Shown one piece after another: positions 1 to 10,706 of a stretch of DNA of 64,000 bases (its first letter is position 1; the number at the start of each line of letters is the position of its first letter). The position numbers were made by a program, and so were the translations under genes. Origin of the DNA: Rehmannia glutinosa (lineage: Eukaryota; Streptophyta; Magnoliopsida; Lamiales; Orobanchaceae); NCBI GenBank assembly GCA_016081115.2, contig JABTTQ020003419.1, forward strand, positions 186,001 to 250,000, read 5' to 3'. The notes below the pieces were generated by a model, which was not told where the DNA came from, made no database searches, and worked only from the letters and a program-made list of their open reading frames with translations.

Positions 1-75
1 ATCTGTGAGACAGCAGCTGAAGCTGTATCTCTCGAAGATTTTGACCTTAAAGCAGCTGCCATGGAAGGACCTTGA
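1..75 (+). CDS. C-terminal end of an unidentified gene (partial, terminal exon)
   Basis: Frame 1 is open from base 1 to a TGA at 73-75 and gives 24 residues, ICETAAEAVSLEDFDLKAAA followed by MEGP. The composition is balanced and GC-richer than the AT-rich DNA that follows immediately, as expected for the last coding stretch of a gene that starts upstream of the window. I do not recognise the family. The reading could be chance because it is short. Confidence 0.4.
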   Translation: MCETAAEAVSLEDFDLKAAAMEGP

Positions 76-268
76 AGTATAAAAAGTTAAAAAAAAAATG
101 TAAAGAAATTAATTTTTGTGGTCTATTGTGAAAATTGGGACATGGGTTTTGGAGGAAATGGTGAAAAATGAAATGGGTTCTGTTCAGATTTATGAAGTTA
201 TGGAATTTTCCAGGTAAATTAGAGGGGGAAGTGATGGAGGAAAAAGACTTCGCAAAGGATTTATTTAA

Positions 269-447
269 GGGATAATTACAAAAAACACCCCTAAAATTTG
301 GAAATGTCAGAGGTTTTTCTGAAATATTTTCGAAAATTATGGGAAGAAATGTAAAACGAAATTAAATTTTAAGAAATTTTTGTAATTTTAAAAGAACTCT
401 AATTTTTTTATAATTAGCCCAACCTTAGAGTGTTTTGTAATTATCCC
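269..447. mobile_element. MULE-type MITE, family A, short copy
   Basis: Begins GGGATAATTAC and ends GTAATTATCCC, an inverted repeat shared with about a dozen other copies in the window. It is flanked by an exact 9 bp duplication TTTATTTAA at 260-268 and 448-456. The central part is shortened compared with the ~280 bp full copies. Confidence 0.85.
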
Positions 448-1038
448 TTTATTTAATTTTCAGAATTAAATAGGAACTTGGTCGGGAATCTGGGAAATTT
501 TCCAGGTAAGAAATATATTTAGGAAAATGAATGTTGGACTTGGGAGTTATTGAAGAATATGTAGAGGATAAAATTGTATTTTTTTTTTTGAAAAAGATAA
601 TGTAAACTTTTTTTTGACAAAAATATATTTAATTTCATATTTATAGGAATATCATTTTACGTACAAAAATATATATAAGAGTTTATGTGATTTTGTGTCA
701 TATCTAATTTACACAAAACTATATACTGCAATCATTTTAATATAATAATTAATATATAATAGATGAGGAAAATTTTATAAATTTTTGAGACGAAATGATG
801 TCATAATTAAATTATACTGATTAAGGGGTTGAATGAAATATTCCCTCAAAACAATACAAGATATTACTATTGTAATTTAGAATTTAATTCAAAAATGGAT
901 GAGCGTTGTATATTTATGTTTTATTTTTTGAGAGGATGATGAGCTCTGTGTTAAGTGCGGCTGATATTGAATAGTGTAAAAGGCAATATTGGCAGTAAAA
1001 AGAAGTAAATATTATTTTCAGATTTTGGGTACTATAAT
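448..1038. other. AT-rich intergenic stretch, nothing recognised
   Basis: Strongly AT-rich with homopolymer runs and no convincing coding frame, RNA gene or terminal repeats. Confidence 0.5.
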
Positions 1039-1560
1039 GGTTGTGATTGGTTGTGCTTTCGTTTCGTCCACTTTCATTTTTTGAGTGAATAGTGGTGAAA
1101 AAAAATTGAAAGTGAAAATTGAATGGATAGAAAAAAAAAATTATGTTGATGTGATGGATAATCTTTTAGATATATTAATTTTTATGGATTTTTTTGTGGA
1201 AATAATAATGTAAACATAATGTAAGAAAATTGAATAAAAAATAAAAAAATTAAACCAAAAATAAGCAATATGGATCACATTTTATGCCTTTTGTTATCAA
1301 AATTAAGAGAAAAATAACAAAATTGTGATAAATTAAAGAAATTATCGAAATTATTTATATGAATATGAGGATGTGAGAGAAATAAATAGTATAGTTGGGT
1401 ATTGGGAAGTGTGAAAATAAAAGAGAAAAATAAGTTAATTTTAAAAAGAAATGAAATTTTCTTTTTTTAAAAAAACTCACTTTTTCACAAACAAACACAC
1501 TCCCTAAAAAATTTTCTCTCAGAAATGAAAATTTTGAAAATTTTCTCACAACCAATCAAA
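1039..1560 (-). mobile_element. ~0.5 kb inverted-repeat MITE, family C (copy 1)
   Basis: Starts with TTGTGATTGGTTGTG and ends with CACAACCAATCAAAA, an imperfect terminal inverted repeat. The whole unit reappears in the opposite orientation at 58124-58648, with shared internal blocks such as the segment around GATAACAAAAGG. Short open frames in both copies encode look-alike peptides, but these are only the shared element translated. No clear target duplication was seen. Confidence 0.6.
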
Positions 1561-1927
1561 ACCTATTCTTTTGCGGTCTGGAGATTAAGAAATATAGAAA
1601 TATATAAGTGTACATACGACTAATGTAGCATAGACTTAGCTGTTTTACTAGTAATCTAGTCATCGGGTAAATTAAAAATTTGATTAGAGTTGTTGTGATT
1701 GATCTGGTGAATACCATTTAACGCTCAAATTATTATTAGAGAAAATAGGTATAAGTGAACAACTTAGATGTTAGATGCATAATTTATTGTGTACCTTTTT
1801 AAGATAAAGGTATGAAGAGCGACTCCAACTTGTCCCGCAAACCTCTCATTTTCGATAGCTTATTGTTCCACCTCTCAGTCTCGAGAGTTTTTCTTATTTC
1901 GATTTTCAGATCTGACAGTGTAGTATT

Positions 1928-3109
1928 ATGGAAGCGAATTTGGCGGAATTAACTTTACTTGAAGAAGAAGACGAAGTTGTTATTCTGGATGAAGGAGATG
2001 ATGATAATTCGAATCCAGAATTTGATTTATGTCTTATTGGTCGTTTTCTGTCTGATAAGGTTATCAATGTTAATATAATGAAGAATCGGTTAGCTAGTAT
2101 TTGGCGCCCGGTTAAAGGAATTAATATTCGGGAAATTGGCTCCCAACGCTTCCTATTTCGTTTCTATCACGATGCTGATCTCAATAGGGTATGGGAAGGA
2201 GGCCCTTGGTACTTTGACAATTTTCTCTTAATTCTACATCGTCTGAAAACTGGTGATGTCCCGGCTACAATACCTCTGTTCTATTCTGCGTTTTGGGTTC
2301 AGATTTATGATCTACCTATTGGCTTCATGAAAGAAAGCGTGGGGAAACAACTTGGTGATTTTGTGGGGAAGTTCTTGGAGTATGATCCTAATAATAATGC
2401 TTCAGTGTGGCGTACATATATGAGGATCAAAGTTCTTATTGATGTTCGTTTGCCTTTAAAACGCTTCAAAAAGATTAAAAGGCAAGCTGGAGAAGGATCT
2501 GTGGTGAGTTTTAAATATGAAAGATTTGGAGTTTTCTGTTATATATGCGGATTGATGGGTCATGGTGAGCGATTCTGTGATAAGCGACTGAATATGCAAA
2601 AGGGAGAAATCCAGAAATAATGGGGAGTTTGGTTAAAAGCTCCTAACAGACGTTTTGGCAATAGAGAGTGAGGAAAATGGCACAAGAGGATGACGGTGAG
2701 GTTGATATGCCGGACAGCAGTTCGTCGGAAAATATTCCGGTAAGAGAGAGTGAAATTCGCAACACTCAAGGGGATAAGGAAAATTGGTTTCGAAATTAAG
2801 GGAACGGCGAAATTTTTGGGACTGTTACAAAAGTTACTAAACTTTTCTGGTAACCTATGTAACAGTAGCGGGATTTTAGGTGATGAGGCTGAAAAATCTA
2901 AATTAGAGATTTTTAAGGATACTGATGATAGTTCTTTAGGCCTGGTCATAGGTGAAGATAGAAAAAGGAGAAGAGGCCCAGATGGCGGAGTAGCCCATAC
3001 TAGTGATAAAGGACAATTGGAGGGGAGTAAGGAAAATGTGTTGGCTCTACGAGACTCTACGAATTTTTTAGCGGCGGGTTCTGGGCTCCAGACCCGCCGA
3101 GCCCAATGA
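1928..3109 (+). pseudogene. LINE ORF1, DUF4283 and zinc-knuckle nucleic-acid-binding protein, frameshifted
   Basis: The 230-residue N-terminal part (1928-2620) carries a DUF4283-like domain at about residues 30-150, including the conserved GPWYFDN and FWVQIYDLP stretches. A C-x2-C-x4-H-x4-C knuckle (CYICGLMGHGERFC) follows near residues 208-221. After 2620 the frame is lost. An in-phase basic C-terminal piece resumes at about 2750-3109 and ends RRAQ. In the LINE this protein would coat the RNA. The last codons overlap the ORF2 start as ATGA at 3106-3109. The gap at 2621-2749 shows the reading frame is broken. Confidence 0.85.
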
Positions 3110-6100
3110 TCGTTTTAAGTTGGAATTGTCGTGGGCTGGGCCATTCCCAGGCAATTCCAGTTATTCGCGAGCTTGTTCGAGATCAAAGGCCCGACATTAT
3201 TTTTCTTTTTGAAACTTTAGCTCATGGTAATAAAGTTGAGGAACTGCGAAGACGGATTGGTTTTGATGGTAGTTTTATTGTTGATAGATTGGGACGGGGA
3301 GGAGGAATATGCATTTTGTGGAAAAATATGAATTTGGTTACTGTTAAAAGTTATTCTCAGAATCATATAGATATGGAAATTAAAGATGATGCTGTTGGAA
3401 TTTGGAGGCTCACGGGATTTTATGGGTTCCCAGAAAGAACTAATAGACGAGCATCGTGGAATTTATTGAGGAATCTCCATGCTCAATCCAACCTCCATTG
3501 GTGTTGTATTGGGGATTTTAATGATATTTTACAACCGGAAGATAAGAAAGGAAGAGTGGACCATCCTTCTTGGTTGTTTAGAGGTTTTCGTGAAATTATT
3601 ATGGAATGTGGTTTACTTGATCTTCCTCTTTCTGGATATCCTTTCACCTGGTGGCGAGGAAAAGGTACAGATAATGCAGTTGAAGAAAGACTTGATCGAG
3701 CCCTTGTTACGATGAATTGGACTGTATTATTCCCAGATGCCGGACTTAAAAATCTGGTTGCGCCAATTTCGGACCATTCTCCAATTTTATTGCAGACTAG
3801 TGTCTCAAAGATTCAGCAGAATAAACGGAGGTTTCGTTTCGAAAACAGATGGCTTCAAGTAGAAGGTTTTGTTGAGATGGTTAAAGATGCGTGGAGCAAT
3901 TTGGATGGAATGATGTTGTTGATAAACTCTCATCTTGTGCTCATTCTCTACAACTTTGGGGGAGGAATCAACATTTAATATTTCAGAAGGAAATTAAAAG
4001 GTGTAATGAAAAGTTTGAGTCGTTGCGAGAAATGGATGATGAAGATGCAGGGATTATATTTGAGGAAACTAGATTACAGTTAGCTGGGCTTTTAAATCAA
4101 GAAGAAAAATATTGGAAGCAGCGCGCCAAGATTCATTGGCTAAAGGAAGGGGATTCTAATACGAAGTTTTTTCACAGGTTTGCATCGATTCGCAAGAATT
4201 CTAATCAGATTACTAGAATTCAGAATGAGCATGGTAATTGGCATGGGGACATGGAAGGAATACGTACTTTGGTTTTTGACTATTATCAAAGTGTGTTTGC
4301 AGCAACAAATTCGAACCTGGAACTGGTTATGGACGTTATCACCCCTTGTGTGAATGATTGTCAAAATGAGATGCTTACGGGTGAATTTTCTACTAATGAA
4401 TTCTCAAAATCCATTAAGCAAATGCACCCGGATAAGTCCCCCAGGCCTGATGGTTTTAATCCGACGTTTCATCAAAATTTTTGGGGTCTCGTTGGTGGAG
4501 ATATTTTAAGGGCTTGTACGAATTGGTTGCAGGAAGGAAAATTCCCTAAAGGATTGAATGATACAAATGTGGTACTTATTCCTAAAACTATTAACCCAGC
4601 TATGCTTAAAGATTGGCGGCATATCTCGTTGAGTAATGTACTTTACAAAATTCTTGCAAAGGTACTTGCCAACAAATTGAAGAAAATTTTACCAGGTATT
4701 ATTTCCAAGTTCCAATCGGCATTCATTCAAGGGAGGTCTATTTTGGATAATGTTCTTATAGCATTTGAGCTTATTCACAGTATGAAGAGAAATACAAGGA
4801 AAAAAGAAGGTGTTGTAGCTTTGAAAATCGACATTACTAAGGCTTATGATAGTATGAATTGGGACTATCTTAAAGCCATTATGCTTAAGATGGGTTTTTC
4901 GAGAACTTGGGTTAATTGGATTATGTTGTGTGTAACAACTGTTACATACTCTGTTGGAGTGAATGATGAGTCTGTTGGACCTATAATTCTGGGTCGGGGA
5001 CTTCGTCAAGGAGATCCATTGTCCCCATACTTATTTATAATTTGCGCGGAAGGACTGTCAAGACTTATTAAAAAAGCTGAAGCTACAGGTACTATTCATG
5101 GTTCGAGAGTGTGTAGGAAAGCGCCGAGTGTCTCTCACTTGTTCTTTGCAGATGATAGTCTGCTTTTTTCAGGGCGTCAGTGGATGAATGTTGTCAGTTG
5201 AAAGAGATTCTGAATTTGTATAAGAATGCCTCTGGACAAGTTATTAATTTTGGAAAATCTGGGATCTTCTTCAGCAAAAATGTTTTAGTTCAGAAGAAAG
5301 ATAATATATGCGCTAATCTGGGCGTGTGGGATCAATTGAATACTGGTAAGTATCTTGGACTACCATCAGTTATTGGTAGGAAAAAGAAGGCAATTTTTGG
5401 CCATATCAAGGATAAAGTGTGGAAATACATTCAAAGTTGGAGGGAAAAGTCATTGTCAAGAGCCGGGAAGGAAATTCTTTTGAAATCAGTGGCGCAAGCA
5501 ATACCATCATATTTTATGAGTACTTTTCTGTTGCCAGCCTCTTTATTAGATGAAATTGAAAAGATGATGAATTCGTATTGGTGGGGTTCGAAGAAGGATA
5601 ATTCGAAAGGTATAAATTGGTTGAGATGGGATAGTGTTTGTGACAGAAAAGAACAAGGCGGGTTGGGTTTCGGAACTTATTTTGCTTCAATGTTGCATTA
5701 CTTGGGAAACAAGGGTGAAAATTCTTGAAAGAGTCGGACGCTTTGGTGAGTAAAGTATTCAAAGTTAAATATTTTCCTAAAGAGGATTTTTTGAAAGCGA
5801 ATTTGGGATCTAATCCTAGTTTCACGTGGAGAAGTGTGTGGCATTCTCAAGTGGTGTTACGGCGAGGTACGCGATGGAAAATCGGAAAGGGACAGGGTAT
5901 TAGAGTGTGGAATGAACCTTGGTTAAGGGCTGATGACAATTTCTTTATGGAAACTCCTATGAATATGCACTTACATAGCCTTATAGTTAATGAATTGCTT
6001 ATTCCTGGGTGTAGCCAATGGGATGTGGAATTATTAGAAGAATTGTTTTGTGAGCGTGATGTGAAACAAATTCTTAGTATTCCATTGAGTAATAGTTGTT

Positions 6101-7176
6101 GCGATGATGTGAGGGTATGGCATTTTGACAAAAAGGGGAGATATCTTGTTAAAAGTGGTTATAGATTAGCCATAGATTTAACAGGAAACTCCAGACCGAT
6201 TGGTAACCAACATTGGAGTAATTTATGGGGCTTGAACATCCCTCCTAAAGTTCAACATTTTATGTGGAGAATTTGCAGGAATTGTTTACCTACTAGAGAT
6301 AATCTGGCAAGAAGGCATTTCAAGTTGAAATTTGCTGTGTTATTTGTAGAAATCATATTGAGAATTGTTGGCACCTTTTTGTTGACTGCCAATTTGCTCA
6401 AGAATGCATGACAACAATTGGATTTGATTCATATGTAAAGGAATGGGCTTGAACAATTGAATCCTTTGAGGAATTGATGGTAAAATGTCTAACTCATAAA
6501 GATAAGGGGCACATTTCTAAATTTGTTATGATGTTATGGAGTATATGGAGGCAAATGAATGAAATTTTGTGGGACAATGCTAAGAAATCACTTGTTGGTA
6601 CTGTTAGAATTGCTGAGTATGTTCTTAAGGGGTGGTTAAAATTTAAATGCAGAAATGAGGCTGAAAGTGCAGCAACAATTGACAGAAATATGGTTCAGTG
6701 GACTAAACCTTCAAATACATGGATGAAGTGCAACGTCGACGTCGCTATATGCTGTCAAAAAAATGCAACAGGTATTGGTATGATTATTCGAGATGATGCT
6801 GGTGTATTTGTTGTTGCTAGGACTTTCTGGGTTCAAGGAATTTACGAAGTTAGGGAAGCGAAAGCTTTGGGTGTTCGGGAGGCTCTTTCATGGATTCTTG
6901 AGGCTAAGTAAAGTTGTGATCGAGACGGATGCTAAATATGTAGTAAATGGTTTGATATCGTCGGTGATGGGTGATTCGGAGTTTGACACAATCTTATATG
7001 AGTATCGAAAGTTGTTGCAAGGTGAACCAGATCTCTCCGTAGGCTTTGTTCGACGTGGAGGAAACAAGGTTGCTCATAGACTAGCGAAGGAATCCTTTTA
7101 TTTTGATAGTCCATTTGTGTGGAGTGATCCACCCCCATGCATTGTAAAGTTAATCTTGGATGATGTCTCTTATTAA
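3106..7176 (+). pseudogene. LINE ORF2 polyprotein: APE endonuclease, reverse transcriptase, zf-RVT, RNase H, multiply frameshifted
   Basis: In order: an apurinic-type endonuclease (3106-3900; WNCRGLG, GDFND and SDHSP motifs); reverse transcriptase (about 4400-5700; KSPRPDGF, LRQGDPLSPYLF and the catalytic FADD); a zinc-binding RT-associated region (about 6100-6340; NIPPKVQHFMWRICRNCLP); and RNase H (about 6700-7150; ETDAKYVVNGL and NKVAHRLAKES). Frame changes are needed near 3890, 5190, 5725, 6410-6470 and 6905, with stops at 5199-5201 and 6409-6411. The intact family protein makes and integrates the LINE cDNA by target-primed reverse transcription. This copy cannot encode it. Confidence 0.92.
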
Positions 7177-7218
7177 TAAAATTAATTATTTTGCTGTCAA
7201 AAAAAAAGAGCGACTCCA

Positions 7219-7398
7219 CGAGTCCTCTAAAATAGTGGATTATGCTATTTTCAATGAGAAATCTTCTCCAGCAGATCTGCAAATGCCACACTATTTTACA
7301 ATTTAGGAACAGTTCCCCGCTACATGTAGCGGGAGTGTTCCAATCTACTTTTTTTTCAATTTTATTTTTGTTTCTTTAATTGTTGGTTTTAATTGTTT

Positions 7399-7430
<32 letters not shown>

Positions 7431-8259
7431 GGAAATCTCTTGTTTATTATATAGTAATAATAAATTAATAAATTATATTTCTAATTATCATGTGTTTTTT
7501 TTGTAAATTAATAATTTTTTGGTTAATTGTTATATTATGCTCATTTTACACATATATAACAAATTAAAAAAGTAATTTACTTATAAAAAATTACTCAAAA
7601 TAAAAAACGAATTAAAAATTAATTGCATTTATCATGTAATTTATGCTTTTGTTAAGAATCTATTATGGAATGTTCATTTTAAGTTCAAATTAATTTTATT
7701 ATTTTCAAAGGATTTATACATAATTATTCAAATTAGCTAATAATGCAAATTATTTTTGTATTTAATTATATTTAAAAAATAAATATTAAACATTAATGTA
7801 TAAATATATAAATATATATTTGAATTATTAATTGATAAATACATTAATTCAATATAACAAAGAATAAAAATGAAATATTCCAATTTAGAGTTAAATATAG
7901 AGTTAACTGTAGGAGTTGAATCTTGAATTCCTCTAAATTTTCCTCTAAAATAGTGTAAACACACACAAAAATACAGTCAACTGCTGAAGATGTTATAAGG
8001 GTATTGGTGGCTTTGAATTCTTAGACTTTTATGGGCCTAATTAGAAAACTATAACTTGTGTTCGTATTGTTGATTTATAGGCCCCTTGTACTTGATCGCC
8101 ATATTTCACTAAAAGGAGGGAACAACTACAGTGGGGCTTAACTTGTAAGTACATTAGATTTGATTATGTAAGATGAAAGAGAATATAAGGATTAGTAATT
8201 CAAGTGAAATCTTCTATTTCAAATGGAGTTTTATAATGTATTTGAATATCAATATATGG
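7219..8259. other. AT-rich intergenic stretch with a (TC)n microsatellite
   Basis: Contains a TC repeat at about 7399-7420 followed by T9. The motif CCTCTAAAATAGTG occurs twice in the same orientation, near 7224 and 7941, which suggests the remains of an unclassified element. No gene is supported. Confidence 0.45.
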
Positions 8260-8268
8260 CAATTATAC

Positions 8269-8493
8269 CAGATGTGATCTTCTATTGCAGGATGCTGTTT
8301 CATCTTATATTCCACCACACGGATGATTGCCACGAGTATAGAAGTTACTATATTAAAAACTCGCATTTTAGGTTTGATTTATGCTCCAAATTTAATATAT
8401 ATATATATATATAATAACTTCTACACACGTGGCAATCATCCGTGCGGTGAAATAGGAGATGAAACAATATCCTGAAATAGAAGATCTCATCCG
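8269..8493. mobile_element. MULE-type MITE, family B
   Basis: A 225 bp element whose left and right arms are near-complementary: GATCTTCTATT / AATAGAAGATC and GGATGATTGCCACG / CGTGGCAATCATCC. It is flanked by an exact 9 bp duplication CAATTATAC at 8260-8268 and 8494-8502. The loop contains an AT dinucleotide run (about 8397-8413). Relatives lie at 14.8, 15.3, 44.8, 49.6 and 50.0 kb. Confidence 0.82.
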
Positions 8494-8816
8494 CAATTAT
8501 ACACATATAAAATGACGTTATGAATGCACACTTATTATATATTGATGTTATTGAAAAATGAAATAAAATACTAAATGAAATAGAGAATCCAAACTGTCGA
8601 TCATCACCTTTAAATAAAGCTAACCATTAAATTAGGAGCGTCCTAAAATCCATAATAATTGATTCGTTAGATCGGTTTGGATAATTTGATGTTACAATAG
8701 ATTTCCAATTATTTTGACACATTTTTAAGCTATTTTCTCATTTCCAAATTCAAATTCCATCATCTGGGCAAACATTAATAGGTCATATAATATTTTGTTT
8801 GCCACACTAGACATAA

Positions 8817-8888
8817 GGTTCCATGGTCTAGTGGTCAGGACATTGGACTCTGACTCCAGTAACCCGAGTTCAAATCTCGGTGGAACCT
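8817..8888 (+). tRNA. tRNA-Gln (anticodon CUG)
   Basis: A 72-nt cloverleaf. The acceptor strands GGTTCCA and TGGAACC pair perfectly. The D-arm holds the A box (TGGTCTAGTGG), the anticodon loop is CTCTGAC with anticodon CTG, and the T-arm is CCGAG-TTCAAAT-CTCGG (B box). A T-run directly downstream (8888-8893) is a Pol III terminator. There is no intron. It decodes CAG glutamine codons. Confidence 0.96.
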
Positions 8889-9157
8889 TTTTTCCCTTTC
8901 CAACTGTTGCTTATTTTTTTTCGTTTCTCCTTTTCTGAAAACTTACTCTAACCCAATAATTGCCTTATTTTAATACTAGTTGCCAAATTATCTGTTATAT
9001 TAAAGTGGAATAGGAAATCTCAGTTCCTATTTCATATCCTTTTTGTGTATCAAACATTTGGTAACAAATTCTTCGAATTGGTTTAACAAGAATTCAAGAA
9101 CTAATTAACTCCGATATCCAATTATCATAATCTGACAACAGATTAGTGAAAACTAAG

Positions 9158-9655
9158 AGTACGTTTGGCTAAGATATTTTAAAAGATCTTATAAGATGTT
9201 ATATCTTATTTTCAAAATAAGTGGTTGAAGTATTTAAATAAAATAAGATGAAAAGACTTATAAGATGTTAATAATTGCATTTTTGTAATTAAAATGACAA
9301 AAGTCAAAAGGATAATGTTAAAATAGGATCTTTTATTAAAAAAGTTGAACCCCCCACTTTTTCTAAAAAGAGCATCTAAGGGATCAACTTTGGCTTCAGC
9401 CAGTGGTTGTATCATGTAATCAGAAACTTGTAAGGGTGAATGACTCGGGTTCGATCTCATACGAGTGCGTGTGTCCTCTCCCTAAGTTCCCCCCATTGTA
9501 CTCAAAAAAAAAAAAAGAGCATCTAAGTTACTAATATCTTATTTTGAGAGCTTATAAGATCTTTTTGGAAAAACTTTATCAAACACTTTTACAGAACTTA
9601 TAAGCTCTCAAACATTTCATAAGATGTTTTGAAGATTCAGCCAAACACCCTCTAA
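9158..9655. mobile_element. hAT-like MITE carrying a nested SINE
   Basis: Outer ends AGAGTACGTTTGGCTAAG and AGCCAAACACCCTCT form an imperfect inverted repeat, and internal TCTTATAAG-type arms also pair. The unit is interrupted by the SINE at 9381-9516. No convincing target duplication was found, so the superfamily is only inferred from the TTTGGCT-type ends. Confidence 0.55.
9381..9516 (+). mobile_element. tRNA-derived SINE with A tail
   Basis: A 136 bp unit with a B-box-like GGGTTCGATCTC, an upstream A-box-like AGTGGTTGTATC, and a 3' run of about 13 A. It is flanked by an 11 bp duplication GAGCATCTAAG at 9370-9380 and 9517-9527. This is the signature of a Pol III retroposon mobilised by LINE machinery. 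Confidence 0.85.
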
Positions 9656-10132
9656 GTGGAGAGCAAAACTCGAGACCGATTTTCAGTAACCTCATTCTTT
9701 GGCTCCACATCAGTTTTGTACGAAAAACACTTCGACATTTCAAGAAGAGGTCTTGGAAACTTTCAGAGGTCAACTAACTACATTTGGCATTTACATCTAA
9801 CACCACTTTTCTAGGCTAAGGAGCATGTGCCTGGGAAAACATACAAAAAACTGCTATTGTTTCACTAATACTATGGAATTAGTACCACCGATGGATGTCT
9901 TCACTAATCCAACGTCTCTAAGGTTTAAATGGAAAAACATGTCAGTAAGCTTCTTCAATTTCCTCGATGATTTTGCCTCGATGAAATCATCTTGGGGTCG
10001 ATCCACGTCCCACCGGATACTGATGATACAACACAAAGGCAAATTGTTTTAGTCTTTAGTAAGCAAATAGAGGAGATAAAAGCTTGATGACAAACAACAT
10101 GAAGATTTGTTTTCTTACCAACATAATATTTT
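9656..10132. other. Intergenic stretch, nothing recognised
   Basis: Mixed-composition DNA downstream of DMS3. Short complementary open frames exist on both strands near 9825-10050, but they have no family signature or splice context. Confidence 0.4.
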
Positions 10133-10580
10133 GGGATAATTACAAAAATACCCCTGAAGTTTAGCCTAATTACAAGAAAAAGATCAGTTATCTTTCAAAT
10201 TTACAAGTACCCCCTTGACATTTGCTTCGATTTTACAAATTGCACCTAAAGAAAGGGATAAAGCTTAACATGACAAACAACACGAAGATTTGTTTTCTTA
10301 CCAACATAATATTCTGGGATAACTACAATATTACCCTGAAGTTTAGCCTAATTACAAAAAAAAAAAAAAAACTCAGTTATCTTGCAAAATTACAAGTACC
10401 CCCAAGACATTTTCTTCGATTTTACAAATTGCATTTCAGGAAAGGGATATTTGTTAGGTAAATACAAATTTCAAGGGGGTATTTGCGAAACCTGATGGGG
10501 ATGATTGTAATTTTGAAAGAAAACTTGAGTTTTTTTTTGTAATTACACTAAACATCAGGGGTAGTTTTTGTAATTACCTC
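10133..10580. mobile_element. MULE-type MITE, family A, with internal 183 bp tandem duplication
   Basis: Starts GGGATAATTAC and ends GTAATTACCTC, with an exact 9 bp duplication TAATATTTT at 10124-10132 and 10581-10589. The left part, together with about 50 bp of flanking DNA (AGCTTGATGACAAAC and onward), is repeated directly at about 10081-10263 and 10264-10447. A host segment is therefore now embedded inside the element. It sits just downstream of the DMS3 stop codon. Confidence 0.8.
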
Positions 10581-10706
10581 TAATATTTTTCATGTGGCAA
10601 TGCTATAAAAAATGCATAATAATCTACCAATATCAGAATATGGAAAATTTTCTATCCTTTATCTGATTGACATCAAGAAGGATAATAACAAAAAATGGGG
10701 ATTTTA

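Larger units (their letters stand above)
1828..7207 (+). mobile_element. L1-type LINE retrotransposon, near full length, decayed
   Basis: A 5.4 kb non-LTR element with ORF1 (DUF4283 plus CCHC knuckle), ORF2 (endonuclease, reverse transcriptase, zf-RVT, RNase H) and a short A tail ending at 7207. It is flanked by an 11 bp target duplication GAGCGACTCCA at 1817-1827 and 7208-7218 (13 bp if two A residues shared with the tail are counted). Several frameshifts break both ORFs, so it cannot be autonomous now. The C-terminal RNase H is typical of plant L1 lineages. Confidence 0.93.

Noticed and set aside
1355..1555. Small protein similar to one encoded at 58128-58325
   Set aside because: Similarity comes from the two copies of the family C element; both are low-complexity and lack any gene context.
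9825..10052. Complementary ~62-75 residue frames downstream of DMS3
   Set aside because: Present on both strands over the same bases without start context, splice sites or family similarity that I can recognise.
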